Assembly (NCBI GenBank): GCA_027574665.1
Contig: CM050690.1
Location: forward strand, 39,718,665-39,782,664
From: Rhynochetos jubatus
Lineage: Eukaryota > Chordata > Aves > Eurypygiformes > Rhynochetidae
Length of the DNA: 64,000 bases
Direction: 5' to 3'
Shown here: piece after piece, positions 40,371 to 51,326 of the stretch
How positions within the stretch are numbered: position 1 is the first letter of the stretch
Layout of the letters: the number at the start of each line of letters is the position of its first letter
The notes under the pieces: generated by a model
What the model was told of the DNA's origin: nothing
The model's input: only the letters and a program-made list of their open reading frames with translations
The model's database searches: none
Position numbers and translations under genes: made by a program

Positions 40371-41381
40371 ATGGTGGCCAAGGTTATCGCAAAAACCCTC
40401 AGAACCCTCATCAGTAATGCGCGCAAGGTGGCAGACGAGCTGGACGAGGCCACGCAAAAGCGCATGAAGCAGCGTGAGGAGCATCTGAGCCGGGAGATGG
40501 CTCGGCTGCTGGAGGAGATGGAGCAGAAGACCCAAGAGCAGAGCGGTAGGGCCTGGAGAGCCCTGCCCTTTGCAGCCTTGCAGAAGTGGCACTTCTGGGT
40601 CCTTGCTGCAGTCCTGGTCCTGCTCTTTTGGCTCTGCTGGTTGCTCAGCAGACGGACCAGTCAGAGAGCCAGCAGCAGCAAGCAGGGCAGTTGCAGAAAG
40701 AAGGCAGATGAGGAGAAGCAAGAAGAAAAACCCAGTGTTGCACTGGATGTGGGCAGAATTTCAGCCAAGCGAACACTGGACCTGCCAGAATCGTTCCAGA
40801 TGGTGGAGAAGCTGGTGGATGAAATTCTCCGTATGTGCCACAAGCTCTCCAGGAATAGTTTCATGCCGCGACTGCAGCCAGCCATCATGGTTGGCAGCGC
40901 CCCGCAAGCTGGGACTCCGCCTGAGCATGATCCTGTCTACTGCCTGCTCGTGCCCCTGAAGGCCCCCCCTGGCCACACCTTCCACCTGGAGCTGGGCGCC
41001 GCGGAGGAGATGCCGGCGAGGAACTCCAGACTGCGCGTGGCCCTGGAGTGCACCTGCACGAGGGAACGGCGGGTGGAGGACATGCTGTGCTTCCTCCACC
41101 GCCCCAAGGAGGAGCTGAGGAAAAATCAGAGTAGCAGCCTCCTAGGCACCCTCTGCACCGGCCCCTACCTAGACCTGGAGAAAACCACCTGCTGGTTCAA
41201 AATATTGGTAAAAGCAGCCTGGATGCTTTGGCCTCAGTCAAGACACTGCCAATTAATAGTGCTGCCCTCCAGGCACTCCTGCAAACTCCGGCTCACAGAT
41301 GCTTCCGGTAAGCCCCTCCTCATTGAGATGATATTTGGGGTGAAGCAACGGGACTCGGGCACCGTGCTGAGCATCGAGTAG
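40371..41381 (+). CDS. ITPRIPL1: ITPRIPL1-like protein, C-terminally truncated (probable pseudogene)
   Basis: A 336-codon open frame matches the inositol 1,4,5-trisphosphate receptor-interacting protein-like 1 family, single-pass membrane proteins carrying a Mab-21-like nucleotidyltransferase-fold domain. Seen in order: a charged coiled-coil N-terminus (residues about 20-56), a transmembrane segment (about 74-92, HFWVLAAVLVLLFWLCWLL), a Ser/Lys/Glu-rich linker (about 94-122), then the start of the Mab-21-like region with family hallmarks KLSRNSFMPRLQPAI (158-172), DPVYCLLVPLKAPPGH (187-202), EEMPARNSRLRV (212-223), LECTCTRE (225-232) and LLIEMIFGV (316-324). The ATG is in a strong context (aaccATGG). 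Family members are usually over 500 residues; this one stops at TAG just after LSIE, where homologues continue. It may be a pseudogene, or a truncated membrane protein if transcribed. Confidence 0.85.
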   Translation: MVAKVIAKTLRTLISNARKVADELDEATQKRMKQREEHLSREMARLLEEMEQKTQEQSGRAWRALPFAALQKWHFWVLAAVLVLLFWLCWLLSRRTSQRASSSKQGSCRKKADEEKQEEKPSVALDVGRISAKRTLDLPESFQMVEKLVDEILRMCHKLSRNSFMPRLQPAIMVGSAPQAGTPPEHDPVYCLLVPLKAPPGHTFHLELGAAEEMPARNSRLRVALECTCTRERRVEDMLCFLHRPKEELRKNQSSSLLGTLCTGPYLDLEKTTCWFKILVKAAWMLWPQSRHCQLIVLPSRHSCKLRLTDASGKPLLIEMIFGVKQRDSGTVLSIE

Positions 41382-41735
41382 GCAGAAGACAGTGCTACCA
41401 GCAGCAGGACGTGGCCAGAGAGAGAGCTGTGCGATGGCAGGGGTGCAGTTCTTCAGGCACAGGCCTGAAGGCGCTCCCGGGGAAGCCAGTGCTGCAGAAC
41501 TGAGGACGCTGGACACGGAAAACACGCCGCTCCACCGGCAGGCCCCATTGCAGCCACACCTTTCCTTCACAGCACAAGCACACGCTGCACACTGGGACCT
41601 GGTGCGGCTGAAAGGGCCATTGCACGCAGCTTTGCGACGGAGACTCCCGGCACCACCTGGGCAGCGACCACCCTCCCTCCCTCAGACGGTCCATTATCTC
41701 TGGGAACTTTGCGCGGTGCAAAGATGTCAATAAAT
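41382..41735 (+). pseudogene. ITPRIPL1: Eroded 3' part of the ITPRIPL1-like gene
   Basis: Sequence beyond the stop still resembles the family. Directly after the TAG the same frame reads SATSSRTWPE, corresponding to the family's TWPE/MWPES segment. A shift to another frame then reads VQFFRHRPEGAP, corresponding to the KFFRHxARxAP segment. After that most of the conserved C-terminal domain is missing, with a possible short match around 41500-41540. A premature stop, a frameshift and a large deletion together show loss of the full-length protein. A poly(A) signal follows. Confidence 0.75.
41729..41734 (+). promoter_or_regulatory. Poly(A) signal AATAAA of the ITPRIPL1-like locus
   Basis: A canonical AATAAA follows the 3' remnant, with a T/G-rich stretch about 15 bases downstream. 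It is in the right place to end the transcript. Confidence 0.55.
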
Positions 41736-41832
41736 CACTTCTTTGAACAAATGCTGTGTCTGGGAGTGTCCAGCCCCTTCACCAGCCTCAGCAAATGTGG
41801 TGAAGCGCAAACGCGGTGCATACATTTCATGT

Positions 41833-42318
41833 TGTGCTGGGTTCAGTCAGGAAAGGGTTAACTCCCTTTACTGCGGTGACTAAGAAGGTGCAATGAATAA
41901 CATTGATCAGGCCTCAGCTGGTGCTGGGGATGGCCTGTACTGGGTTCAAGGTCTTTTGTCCACTGTGGATACTGTAGCTGGCCCAAACTGAGCAAGGAAG
42001 TATTTCATTCCACACTACGTCATGTTCCGGTCTCTCTTGGGCGCGGAAGGGGTCCGGTAGCCATTACTCTTCCCATTACTCTCCCCCTTACTCCCTTGCT
42101 CGTCTACTCCCGGGCACTCGCTAACCCTCCTGCGTGAGCTGCTTTGCCAACTCCTGTGCTGCCTCGTTCGGGTGGGAGCTGCTGGGTTGCTTAGAGTTCC
42201 TGGCCGCGCTATCGCTGATAGGGTTCGCTCGCAATCTGCTGCGTCAGCTCCCGGGCTCCGGCCCTCGGGCTGCGATCGCTCTCGGGCTGTGGTCCTCGGG
42301 CTCTCTGGGTCTGATTTT
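41833..42318 (+). mobile_element. Solo LTR of an avian endogenous retrovirus (ERVK-like)
   Basis: It starts TGTGCTGGGTTCAGTCAGGA, close to the 5' end of a common avian LTR type. It continues through the U3-like 'agcaaggaagtatttcattc' and the CRE-like TACGTCA (42016-42022) to a GC-rich, CpG-rich R/U5-like second half. No internal retroviral genes flank it, so it is solo or partial. The 3' boundary is uncertain because the sequence passes straight into an ITPRIPL1-like fragment, with no clear CA end or target duplication. Confidence 0.6.
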
Positions 42319-42402
42319 CTGAGGACGCTGGACACGGAAAACTGCAGCAAGCAGGGCAGTTCCAAAAACAAATCAGATGACGAAGATCAAGAAGGAAAAT
42401 AA
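42319..42402 (+). pseudogene. Second ITPRIPL1-like scrap
   Basis: Bases 42319-42342 repeat exactly the 24 bp at 41500-41523. The bases that follow (from 42343, 'gcagcaagcagggcagtt') match the linker region of the main copy at about 40676-40735, reading CSKQGSSKNKSDDEDQEGK and then a stop. Two parts of the gene that are about 800 bp apart in the main copy are thus adjacent here, so this is a rearranged fragment and not a working gene. Confidence 0.65.
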
Positions 42403-45400
42403 ATGTACTGGAAGAAATATACATGTTTTAACAGCAAATTCTGCTTTATGAAACTATTTCTTTATTAAGAAATAAGTATTTGAATGCAAAATATTTTTAT
42501 ACAGTCTGAATTTGGTTTTAAATAAACATTTCCAGAAAAATCAACCCTTCCCCTTTGCAAGCGTTTTATTTTCAAAAAGCGCTACCTGTTCGGTGACATA
42601 TTTGCCCAGATACATTTTAAAACTTCTTATCCTACTTAGTTTCTGAGCCAAGGCATGAGTAGGAAAATGCCTTCATTTCTTCTCTTACTGAATTTCTATT
42701 CCGCTAGAACTTTACCTTTTATTTCTGCTTTCACATCAATCATGTAATTAAAATGCATTGCTTTAGAGGTAGCAAAAAAATCATTAGAAATTTTATTCTA
42801 CAAAGACATAATTCAAGTAGTAAAAAGACCTATTGATTTTATTTTCCTCTTCCTTTTCTCCTTCCATTTTGATAAATGATCAGTGTTATTTGAATCCTCA
42901 CATTTTATCTTTGTGAAGACAAAAAATTTTGTGCCCCTCTATATTGCTAGCTCTGTTATAAAAAGAGACATATGATATCTAGAAAAACCTGCATGGGTGA
43001 AGGTTTACCAAAAGTATAAAGACATTGATTCTCCCCTCATCCCTTCCCTTTCATAGCTATCTCTGCTATCTGAATCCCTGCTATTAAAATAACACATTTA
43101 GTACAGCACTGAAGTATTGGGGTTTGTTTTGATTTGTTTTGTTTTGTTTTTTTCAAAAAACAACAACAACTGCTATCCCACACTGCTTTTCAGTTTTACA
43201 AAATAAATTGATTTTGTCAGAGTTCTTGCAAGGCATTGGATTCTTGTGCAATTATGTTACAAAGCAGGTGACATCTACAGCATTCAACATTTAGCAGGTT
43301 TAAAACATATTTCTGTCCCGGTGGGTATCTGTGCTGGACACAGAGCACAAACTCTATGTCCAGCATGGCCATTTGTGTTACCAAAAAACCTGCATGTTTC
43401 CCCTTGCTCTAGGAGCGCTGAACAGGGCTCCAGAAACAGCACGTTTCCTCCTTGCTGCTTCCTGCAAATAATATGAAGTCTGCCAAAGTAGCTTGAACCT
43501 CTCCCCTCTCCACACCCAATCCCTAGGTCACTAACCTTCCCAGAGCTGACAACAACGACTCTGAAAAAGAATGACAAAATCTAATCCATCTTTTCAAACA
43601 TAGGGAATGGCTTGCCAGAAATCTGATCCATGGCAAAAATCAGCCCTTCTGAGCCTATCATTACTTTTAAGAGCCTTTTGGTTATGTGGCATATTAGGAT
43701 TTTACACTCTGCAATGAGAGCAAAACATCCAGCAACAAATCTCCAAAAGTTTATTCAAGTTGCCCTCAATTCCACTACTCCTTTCTCCCACACACACCCA
43801 CACACATTTTATATCTTTATTACATCAGAGAATGCTGTCTCAATGATGTAGTACAGTATAGTACAGTACATCTGGTGGCTTAGGTAATAAATCACAGGAC
43901 TATTTTTCTAAGCTTTTAAATAAAATTGTTTTATCATCTGCTTCTTCCTACTAACAACGCCATCAGTCCAAATTGCCTGCCTGGCTTTGTGAGCTTTCTC
44001 CCTAGCTCACCAGGCCTGGCATAAAAATTTCACAGCTGTGCCATATGCTTGATGGTGTTAACAATAAGTCCCTGGTTACATGATGAAATTTCATTTTTTA
44101 CGCTTCAAGTCTCCACTCCCCACATTCTACGAGGATGACAGACAGCTTGGAAGACCAGCCCTGCCCCCTTGTCTGGCAACAGAGGTATTAGCAAACAATA
44201 AAAACCAACCTTCTTCTTTGGGAACTCCCAACATCCTTTCAAAACATGGCTATAATAAACTCCAAAGCATTAAGGACCTTTAGCCTCACGTTCTCCCTCC
44301 TCATTCCATTCTTCCCCCACCCCAAGCCAGGCTTGTGAATTACAAGCACAACACCCACTTACGTAGATTTAACTACTTGGTTATTGAAATTGTGCAAATA
44401 AGACAAACACTAGTATAGACACCATTTGCCTAAAGTTTAGAATGTTCCTTCGTATTTCAGGCCACTTCTACCAGTGCTGTGTTAAAACAGTTTTTAAAAT
44501 TTAAATTTACTAAAACTACATTGTACTTCTTGCTGTTGTTCTGTCAGACCAGCATTTTACTTGGTTGTTTAAAATGTTATATATACTGCAGGCCATCTAA
44601 GGGAAATACTGCAGAGCAACGGCAGCGAGCCCAAGCAGTATCAGCTGACAGCTGTTTAACCAGGACATCTGCCACTGGCTGTGTGGATGTACTTAAACTC
44701 TAGTGCTCCTTCAGAGTATCCCACAGAGGAGGACATGGCCCAGATTTCACAGGAAAATCACTTCTAGAAAATTACAAAATATTTAGTTGTCGTAATACCA
44801 ATACATTTTGTAGATGAAAAATATAGACTGCAGTATCAACTTGAAAAACATCAGGACGCTGAAGCTACATGTTATCAGATCAAAGTTCCAGTGTACTTCA
44901 TTCAGCAGTCATGTTAGCATTTCAGAGTAGCTGCACTATATTTTCTCAAGTTCCTTCTCCCACAGGTAAGTTAACAAAACAAGTCAGCAGCACATTGAGT
45001 AAATACTAAAGAAGCGCCAAACCTGGCAATTAATGCACATAACTGGTTCCATTTCATAGGAAACATAGAAACACTAGGTAGAGGTAATTAACAGACAACA
45101 AAATACTATATTCTTTTATTGACATGTTATCAAAATCATCATTCTTTATTTCCTACAGTTATACACATTTATTTATTTATGTATTGTAAAACTAGGGATA
45201 TCTCTTTCTTTGACTTGTAATTCCTGTGAGGATGGACAGGGAGACAGGGAGAATTTCTAGTGCAGAAATCAAATCAGGAAGTAAAAACAGTGCAAAAGGC
45301 AGCATTCCTTATCTTTAAGACTTTCATTTACAGTGAACGGGAGTGATAAAACCATACTCGAGACCAACATTTTATTCAATACTACTTAATGCCAAGTGCA

Positions 45401-45489
45401 AGACGAAATTTTACTTTCACAGAAAACTGTCCTCATACAGTCCCTAGGATTAAGATTAAAGTATGGTGATACTCTCCTCACTATCTCAG
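42403..45489. other. Noncoding stretch, a few exon-like segments
   Basis: Mostly AT-rich with no recognised genes. Two weak candidates: 43390-43461 minus (72 bp, phase 0 to 0, between 'tcatattatttgcag' and CAG|gttttt), and 44577-44701, where both strands are open next to acceptor-like sequences. A G/T-rich patch lies at 43122-43160. Confidence 0.4.
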
Positions 45490-45588
45490 CTCAGTATTCA
45501 AACCTTTCAAGTCAAGACCCAGGTGTTGACTATGTTGAAAACAATCATGTAGGAAACTCAGCGTTACACAGCAAATCAAAACACTATG
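45490..45588 (+). CDS. Candidate internal exon, unidentified plus-strand gene
   Basis: The 99-bp segment follows the excellent acceptor 'actctcctcactatctcag' and ends at a weak donor, ATG|gtacct. One frame is open across it, reading QYSNLSSQDPGVDYVENNHV and continuing to KHY. It takes two bases of a split codon at its start and leaves one at its end, so it joins in phase with the candidate at 51.3 kb, which has exactly the same length and phase type. No protein family recognised. The intron between them would hold an LTR and a CR1. Confidence 0.3.
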
Positions 45589-45723
45589 GTACCTAGTAGA
45601 AGAGAGTTTGTAAGTCGTCAGAGGAAATTAGGATAGCTATCAGGTTCCCAATGCTGCTTTTTAAGGCTCCATGTAAAAGCATCAGACTTGCCTAAACACA
45701 GTTCCTAACCTGAATACTACCTT

Positions 45724-46304
45724 ATAGTGGGGTTGACCCTGGCTGGAGGCCAGGTGCCCATCAAGCCATACTATCACTGCCCTGCCTAGCTGGGCAGAGG
45801 AGAGATAAGGACAGAGAGAGATCATTCACCAATTATCGTCATGGGCAAAACACTCGACTTGGGGGAAAAAGATAACATCATCAGTTAAAAGTATTGAAAA
45901 AGGTAACTAAAACCAAATCTTATTGCACCTTCCCCCCACCCCTCCTTTCTTCCCAGGCTCAAATTCATTCCTGTTTTCTCTAGCTCCTCCCCTCCAGCAG
46001 CGCATAGGGACAGGAAATGGGGATTGCAGTCAGTCCATCACAGTTGCCTCTGTCTCTCCTTCATCCTCAGGGAGAGGGATCCTCACACTGCCCCTGGTCC
46101 AGGATTTTTTTTCCTTCTTAAACATGTGATCACAAAGGCATCATGAGGGCTGCTGATGGGTTTGGCCTTGGACAGTGACAGGTCCATCTTGGAGCTGGCC
46201 GGCACTGGCCTTATTAGACACAGACGAAGCTTCCAGCAGCTTCTCACAGAAGCCACCGCTGTAGCCCTGCTGTTGCCAAAACCATGTCGCACAAACTCAA
46301 CACA
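45724..46304 (-). mobile_element. Solo LTR of an avian endogenous retrovirus, minus orientation
   Basis: On the minus strand it starts TGTGTTGAGTTTGTGC and ends around CAGGGTCAACCCCACTAT, matching an LTR type widespread in bird genomes whose 3' end reads GGTCAACCC. The 6-bp word TACCTT flanks it on both sides (45718-45723 and 46305-46310), the target-site duplication length expected for ERVK-type elements. No gag, pol or env sequence adjoins it, so it is a solo LTR left after recombination. Confidence 0.85.
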
Positions 46305-46310
46305 TACCTT

Positions 46311-48303
46311 CAAACTAATGAGAACTGAGATTTAAAGTCACATTTTCAGAGTGTGTAAAACTACACATTTAACCCTGACCTTTCATGCTCGTATGTGGTC
46401 AGAAGCATAGCTGAGTGAGCAAACTGTACCACCTCCCAGCGAACACTCTGCTGACATCTAGACCAAGCTCACTGTTGATGTGGTATTTTGCTCAAACCAC
46501 CTCATCTCAGCTTCAACTCATTAAAAAGTACATGAATCAAAGATAAGCAACTCAAGCTACAACATTGCAGCATGTTAAACCTGAAATGTTGTCCAGTGTT
46601 ATACACATAAGAACAACTATATTATGTCTGGCCAAAGTTTTATGTAGCCCAGTTGGTAATCTAAAACAGTGGCCACTAGCAGCCACTTAGGGAAGAGCAG
46701 CAATAGGACAGGCATCCTTCTCAGAGCATACAAGCCTTACAAGGTGTGTACTACAACAAAAAGGCAGCATATATTTGTGCCTATATTCACAATAAATTTA
46801 ATATTTCACAAATTCATGTGACTATATCAGAAATTCAGATCTCAATCTCTAATAACAGCTATGGAATTTATGAAAGTTGCTCATCCTTTTAATAACAGAA
46901 GATAGCATTAAGTATGAACAACGATTTTGCTTGTAATCACACCACATTAGAATTATGAGCCATTCAGCAGCAGAAAAGACACTACTAAAAAATAAATTAT
47001 TTTTAGAAGGACTCCCTCAAGATATGGCTGCACGAGCGCTACCACGAAACTAAGAGCAGAATGAGTTCAAGACTTTGGAAGACATTTTGTTTCTGTTTTC
47101 TGAAAACAGTAGCTAAGCAGCAGACAAGCACTATTTATTCCTCCTCTCTTCGTGAGACTGTGGAACATCTAATGCTAAATCTATGCCGTCTAATTATCAC
47201 TGTGCAGAAGGATGCAGATTCTCCCCTCAAAATACAGTAGTGACAACTTCTGCAGCTCTGTTAGCACATGAGCTATGCTCAGTTAGAAGGCAGCCTGTTG
47301 TAATTTGCTGCTCAAGTTTTTCTTCTATCTGAGTAATAAATACACAAGAATGAGAGAAAGATAACTGATTACACAGTTGAAAGTGGTCCAACTCATTTGA
47401 ACCTGAAACCATTACACTTTGGAATACACTCAGTTTTCAGAAGCCCCATCTATTCTTGAGTGTTGAGTGTAGCTGGATCAAATCATCATGTCCCCATTAT
47501 GTGATTAAAACAACCTCTGACCATGCTGTTTCTATGTTTGTCTCTGTTTTCGACTTCCGTGGCTCCAGAGTATTCCCCTTTGCCCCCATTAAAGGCGATC
47601 ACAGATTGAGAGTTGGCTGCTTTGCCTTTTTATACATACCACTTGGAACATGAGTAATGAGGGGCATTTCATTTAAGGGTGTTCCTAACAATGGGACCCT
47701 GTCCAACTGCCATGTGTCTGTTAACTGAATGTTAAAACACGGTAAGTTAATGTTAGGCAAGTCTCCTTGGAAAGTTATTAGCACAAGGGACTGTTTATTG
47801 CTAAAACATTCTTAAGCAAAAATAGAAATATATTTAACACTGTGTCCTACATTTCCAACACACATCTCCAAAGAGAGTGTTTTAATCATTTTGCACTTTG
47901 TTCTCCTAAATAATAGCTGCTAGCTGGTCTGATCATCCCTCTGGTTCTTTCATTCCAGCTTTAACAAGAACAGCAAATAGCATTATAACACCAAAGCAGA
48001 GTTCCAAGATTTTCCAAGTTTGTAAGATTTCTCAAATTACCAGAAACAATAAGGCTATTAATTGTAAAATCAACTTAATCCCAGCATGTTTAGGAGTAAT
48101 GGATATTAAATTCTCCTCTGGGGCAGGCAAGAACGTTTCCCATGTTAATCAATACGTAAAGCATAGACAAAATCCCGTCACTGCTTTACACTAGCATCAC
48201 AAAAGGAGTTGGGGAAGAAGGAGAGGAGTGGGGCGAAAAATACGCCATAAACATTAATCAGGGCAAAACAATAGAAAACCTGTTTTTCTGAATTTTCACT
48301 TAC
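46311..48303. other. AT-rich noncoding stretch with one notable frame
   Basis: No recognised gene. The plus-strand frame 47007-47240 is open for 77 codons and begins exactly at an acceptor-like 'aattatttttag'. It has no good donor or known domain. Confidence 0.4.
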
Positions 48304-49465
48304 GGGCTGGAAGGGACCTTAAAGATTATCTGTTTCCAAAGCCCCTGCCATGGGCAGGGACACCTTCCACTAGACCAGGTTGCCCAAAGCCTCATCCAGC
48401 CTGGCCTTGAACACTTCCAGGGATACTTCTCTGAGCAGCCTGTTCCAGTGTCTCATCACCTTCTGAAGAATTCAGAAGAATTTTTCCTGAGGTCCAATCT
48501 AAATCTATCCCCTTTCAAATTAAACCCATTACCCCTTGTCCTGTCACTACACACCCTTGTAAAAAGAGCCCCCACCCAGCTTCCTTGTAGGTCCCTTCAG
48601 GCACTGAAAGGCTGCAATAAGGTCTCCCCATAGCCTTCTTTTCTCCAGGCTGAACAAGCCCAACTCTTTCTGCCTGTCCCCATAGCAGAGGTGCTCTCCA
48701 GCACTCTGAGCATCTTCGTGGCCTCCTCTGGACTCACTCTAACTAGTCGATATCCTTCTGACGTTGAGGGCTCCACAGCTGGACGCAGCACTCCAGGTGA
48801 GATCTCACAAGAGCAGAGCAGAGAGGGAGAATCCCCTCCCTCGACCTGCTGGTCACGCTTCTCTGGATACAGCCCAGGATACAGTTGGTTTTCTAGGCTG
48901 CCAGCACACACTGCCAGCTCATGTCCAGCTTTTCATGCCCCAGTACCCCCAAGTCCTTCTCTTCTGGGCTGCTCTCCATCCATTCTCCACCCAGCCTGTA
49001 CTTGTGCTTGGGATTGCCCTGACCCAGGTCTAGGAACTTGCACTTGGCCTTGTTGAACTCCATGAGGCTGGCACAGGCCCACCTCTCCAGCCTGCCCAGG
49101 TCCCTCTGGATGGCATCCCTTCCCTCCAGCATGTCCACTGTACCACACAGCTTGCTGCTTTCAGTAAAATCGCTGAGGGTGCACTCGATCCCATCATCCA
49201 TGTCACTGATGAAGATGTTAAACAGCACCAGTCCCAACACCGACCTCTGTGGAACGCCGCTCATCACTGGTCTCCACTCAGACATTGAGCCATTGACCAC
49301 AACTCTCTGAGTGCGACCATCCAGCCAGTTCTTTAACCACCGAGCAGGTCATCCGTCAAATGCATGCCTCTCCAATTTAGAGACAAGGATGTTGTGCGGG
49401 ATGGTGTTGAACTCTTTGCACAAGTCCAGGTAGATGACATTGGCTGCCCATCCTTTATTCTTTAT
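48304..49465 (-). mobile_element. CR1 LINE, 3' region plus end of ORF2, minus strand
   Basis: Reading the minus strand, the copy begins in the reverse transcriptase region ([19 protein letters not shown], about 49270-49330; [20 protein letters not shown], about 49207-49266, the CR1 equivalent of the GVPQGSVLGPLLFNIFIxD motif). It then covers [20 protein letters not shown] and the end of ORF2, and finally the 3' untranslated region down to 48304. The terminal repeated tail is missing. It is 5'-truncated and the longest CR1 in the window. Confidence 0.95.
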
Positions 49466-49599
49466 TTTTTTATACTCTAACCTATATTCCTGAATTAGAA
49501 GCCATTAAGAAATAGATGTGATGGCATTTTGAGCTCACAAACACTGCTATTTTCTATTCTTCTCTTATATGACTTACAAAAATTATGAGAAACATCTTA

Positions 49600-49990
49600 G
49601 GAAAGCATATAAAATCTGATCGAGGAGCGGTCACCACAGTTTGGAGTCATCTGCAAACCTGACAAGTGTGCCCTTTGCCCCTCTTCCTGATTACGGAGAC
49701 TGATGTGAAACAGAACAGGTCCTAGGACAGAGTCTGTTGAATGCCCCTTTGTTACTGTCTTCCAGGCAGAGTACAACCCTCTCAACAGAACCATCCAAAT
49801 GGCATTTTACTCATTCACCTACCCAAGCTTCACTCTTCTAAAATGAATACGAGAATATTGTGGTAGACAATGGCCAAAGATTTGCTGGAGACAATGTAAA
49901 TGGCATTCAGTGCCCTCACACTATTCACAAATACAGTCCTTTTATCCTTCATAAAAGGCAGTCAAGTGGATCAGGCAGATCACATTGGAG
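49600..49990 (-). mobile_element. Older CR1 LINE fragment, minus strand
   Basis: Segments such as 'tttggagtcatctgcaaacc', 'aacaggtcctaggacagagt' and 'gcagtcaagtggatcaggca' correspond to a diverged CR1 of another subfamily in the same orientation as its neighbour. It is heavily mutated and interrupted. Confidence 0.6.
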
Positions 49991-51326
49991 AATACTGAGT
50001 CAAAGAATGCTTTGAGTACCTCTGTTTCACCCATGTCCACTTGAAGCTCTTTCTAAGCTTGTATTATTTTGAAAAGAAAAAGTAAGGAAGATCCCCAAAG
50101 GAAAAAAGATTATTTCTTTTTCATATGGAGAGAGGCTAAGTATACCAAAAGAGAAGGAAGTTTGACAGATGACATGGCATCTCCAAGGTGGTAGCAAGAA
50201 GCATTTCTTTGGAACCAGGGAGAAATGTGAGTTTGCTACCACTGAGTTGGCTGGAAGCAAGTAACACCTTTAAGGACTGAAATAACACAGAAAGAACTTA
50301 TACTATAAATCTGTCTGTTTCTACTCTTCCTGAAGTATTTAATACTAAGCTGTCTTTTTCTCCATTTAAAAAGCCCAATTTATTGACTTTAATTTTTTAA
50401 TTGCTTTTTAAGTTTTAAAAAAACTTTTAGGGAATTCTTTATAGGAGAAAATTTAAATACTTCCAATTCAAAGCTGCCACTGAATACACATCTCATTACT
50501 GCCATTTAATTGTTTCTCCATTAATCCTGTTCTTTCTTTTATAGAAGAAACAGGTATTTGTTACTGCTTTTAATCAGGGAAAAGGACAGCTTCAGTCACC
50601 TCAAACAATACTTTCTCTATACTGCATTTTATATAATAAAAATTATTTCCATTTATTGTTGTCTACCAAAGACATGCCTTAAATACCTTTAGGTATGGAT
50701 GCATGGGCCAAAATAAAAGGTTCATGATCACCTAACGTAGCTAAATTTATTTTCCACATGTAAAATTAAAATTATTTTCTAAAACAACAAGGTAACAAAT
50801 TTTTAAAAGCACTGCTGAGCTTGAGTTGCATTTCAGTCCTACACTTAATCTACAGAAAACATTGAGAAGTAATTATTTACTTAGGCTTCTTGTTTTGCTT
50901 TCTGTGTGCACATAAATATAACACTTCAACAGGTATTATTATAAAGAATAAGTCCAGCTCTTTCGAGAAACTATAACAGCTTTTTTGTATGTACCTATTA
51001 GAAAGGGAAAGGTTAGTTTAGGCTTCATGCCAGCTTAATCCTTGGCATTTGTTCTTTAACACCCAGCAACACGAGTTTCAATTACTATTAGAAGTAGGAA
51101 TGTTGTTTTTGTAAGAGACACACCTGTTTGCTCTGAAACAGGTTGAATCCAACAACTTGTTTTACATAATCTCATGTAGTCGTAATTCCTTTCCATCATC
51201 CCTTCCTAAGGATAAGCTTAAAAAAAAAAAAAAAGGTGAAAAAAAAAGCAAAAAAACCTCTTATTTGAAAATACGTTGGGATCAGTAAATATGTGAAAAA
51301 AATAGTGTTCTCTGTGTTCATTCTAG
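49991..51326. other. AT-rich noncoding stretch
   Basis: Nothing recognised. A-rich tracts occur around 51220-51260. Confidence 0.5.

Noticed and set aside
40200-40721. 173-codon minus-strand frame and several shorter frames over the ITPRIPL1-like locus
   Set aside because: These are shadows of the real plus-strand coding sequence and its GC-rich flank.
48893-49300. 135-codon minus-strand frame as a host gene
   Set aside because: The translation is plainly CR1 ORF2 (GVPQxSVLG...FNIFISD), so it belongs to the mobile element.
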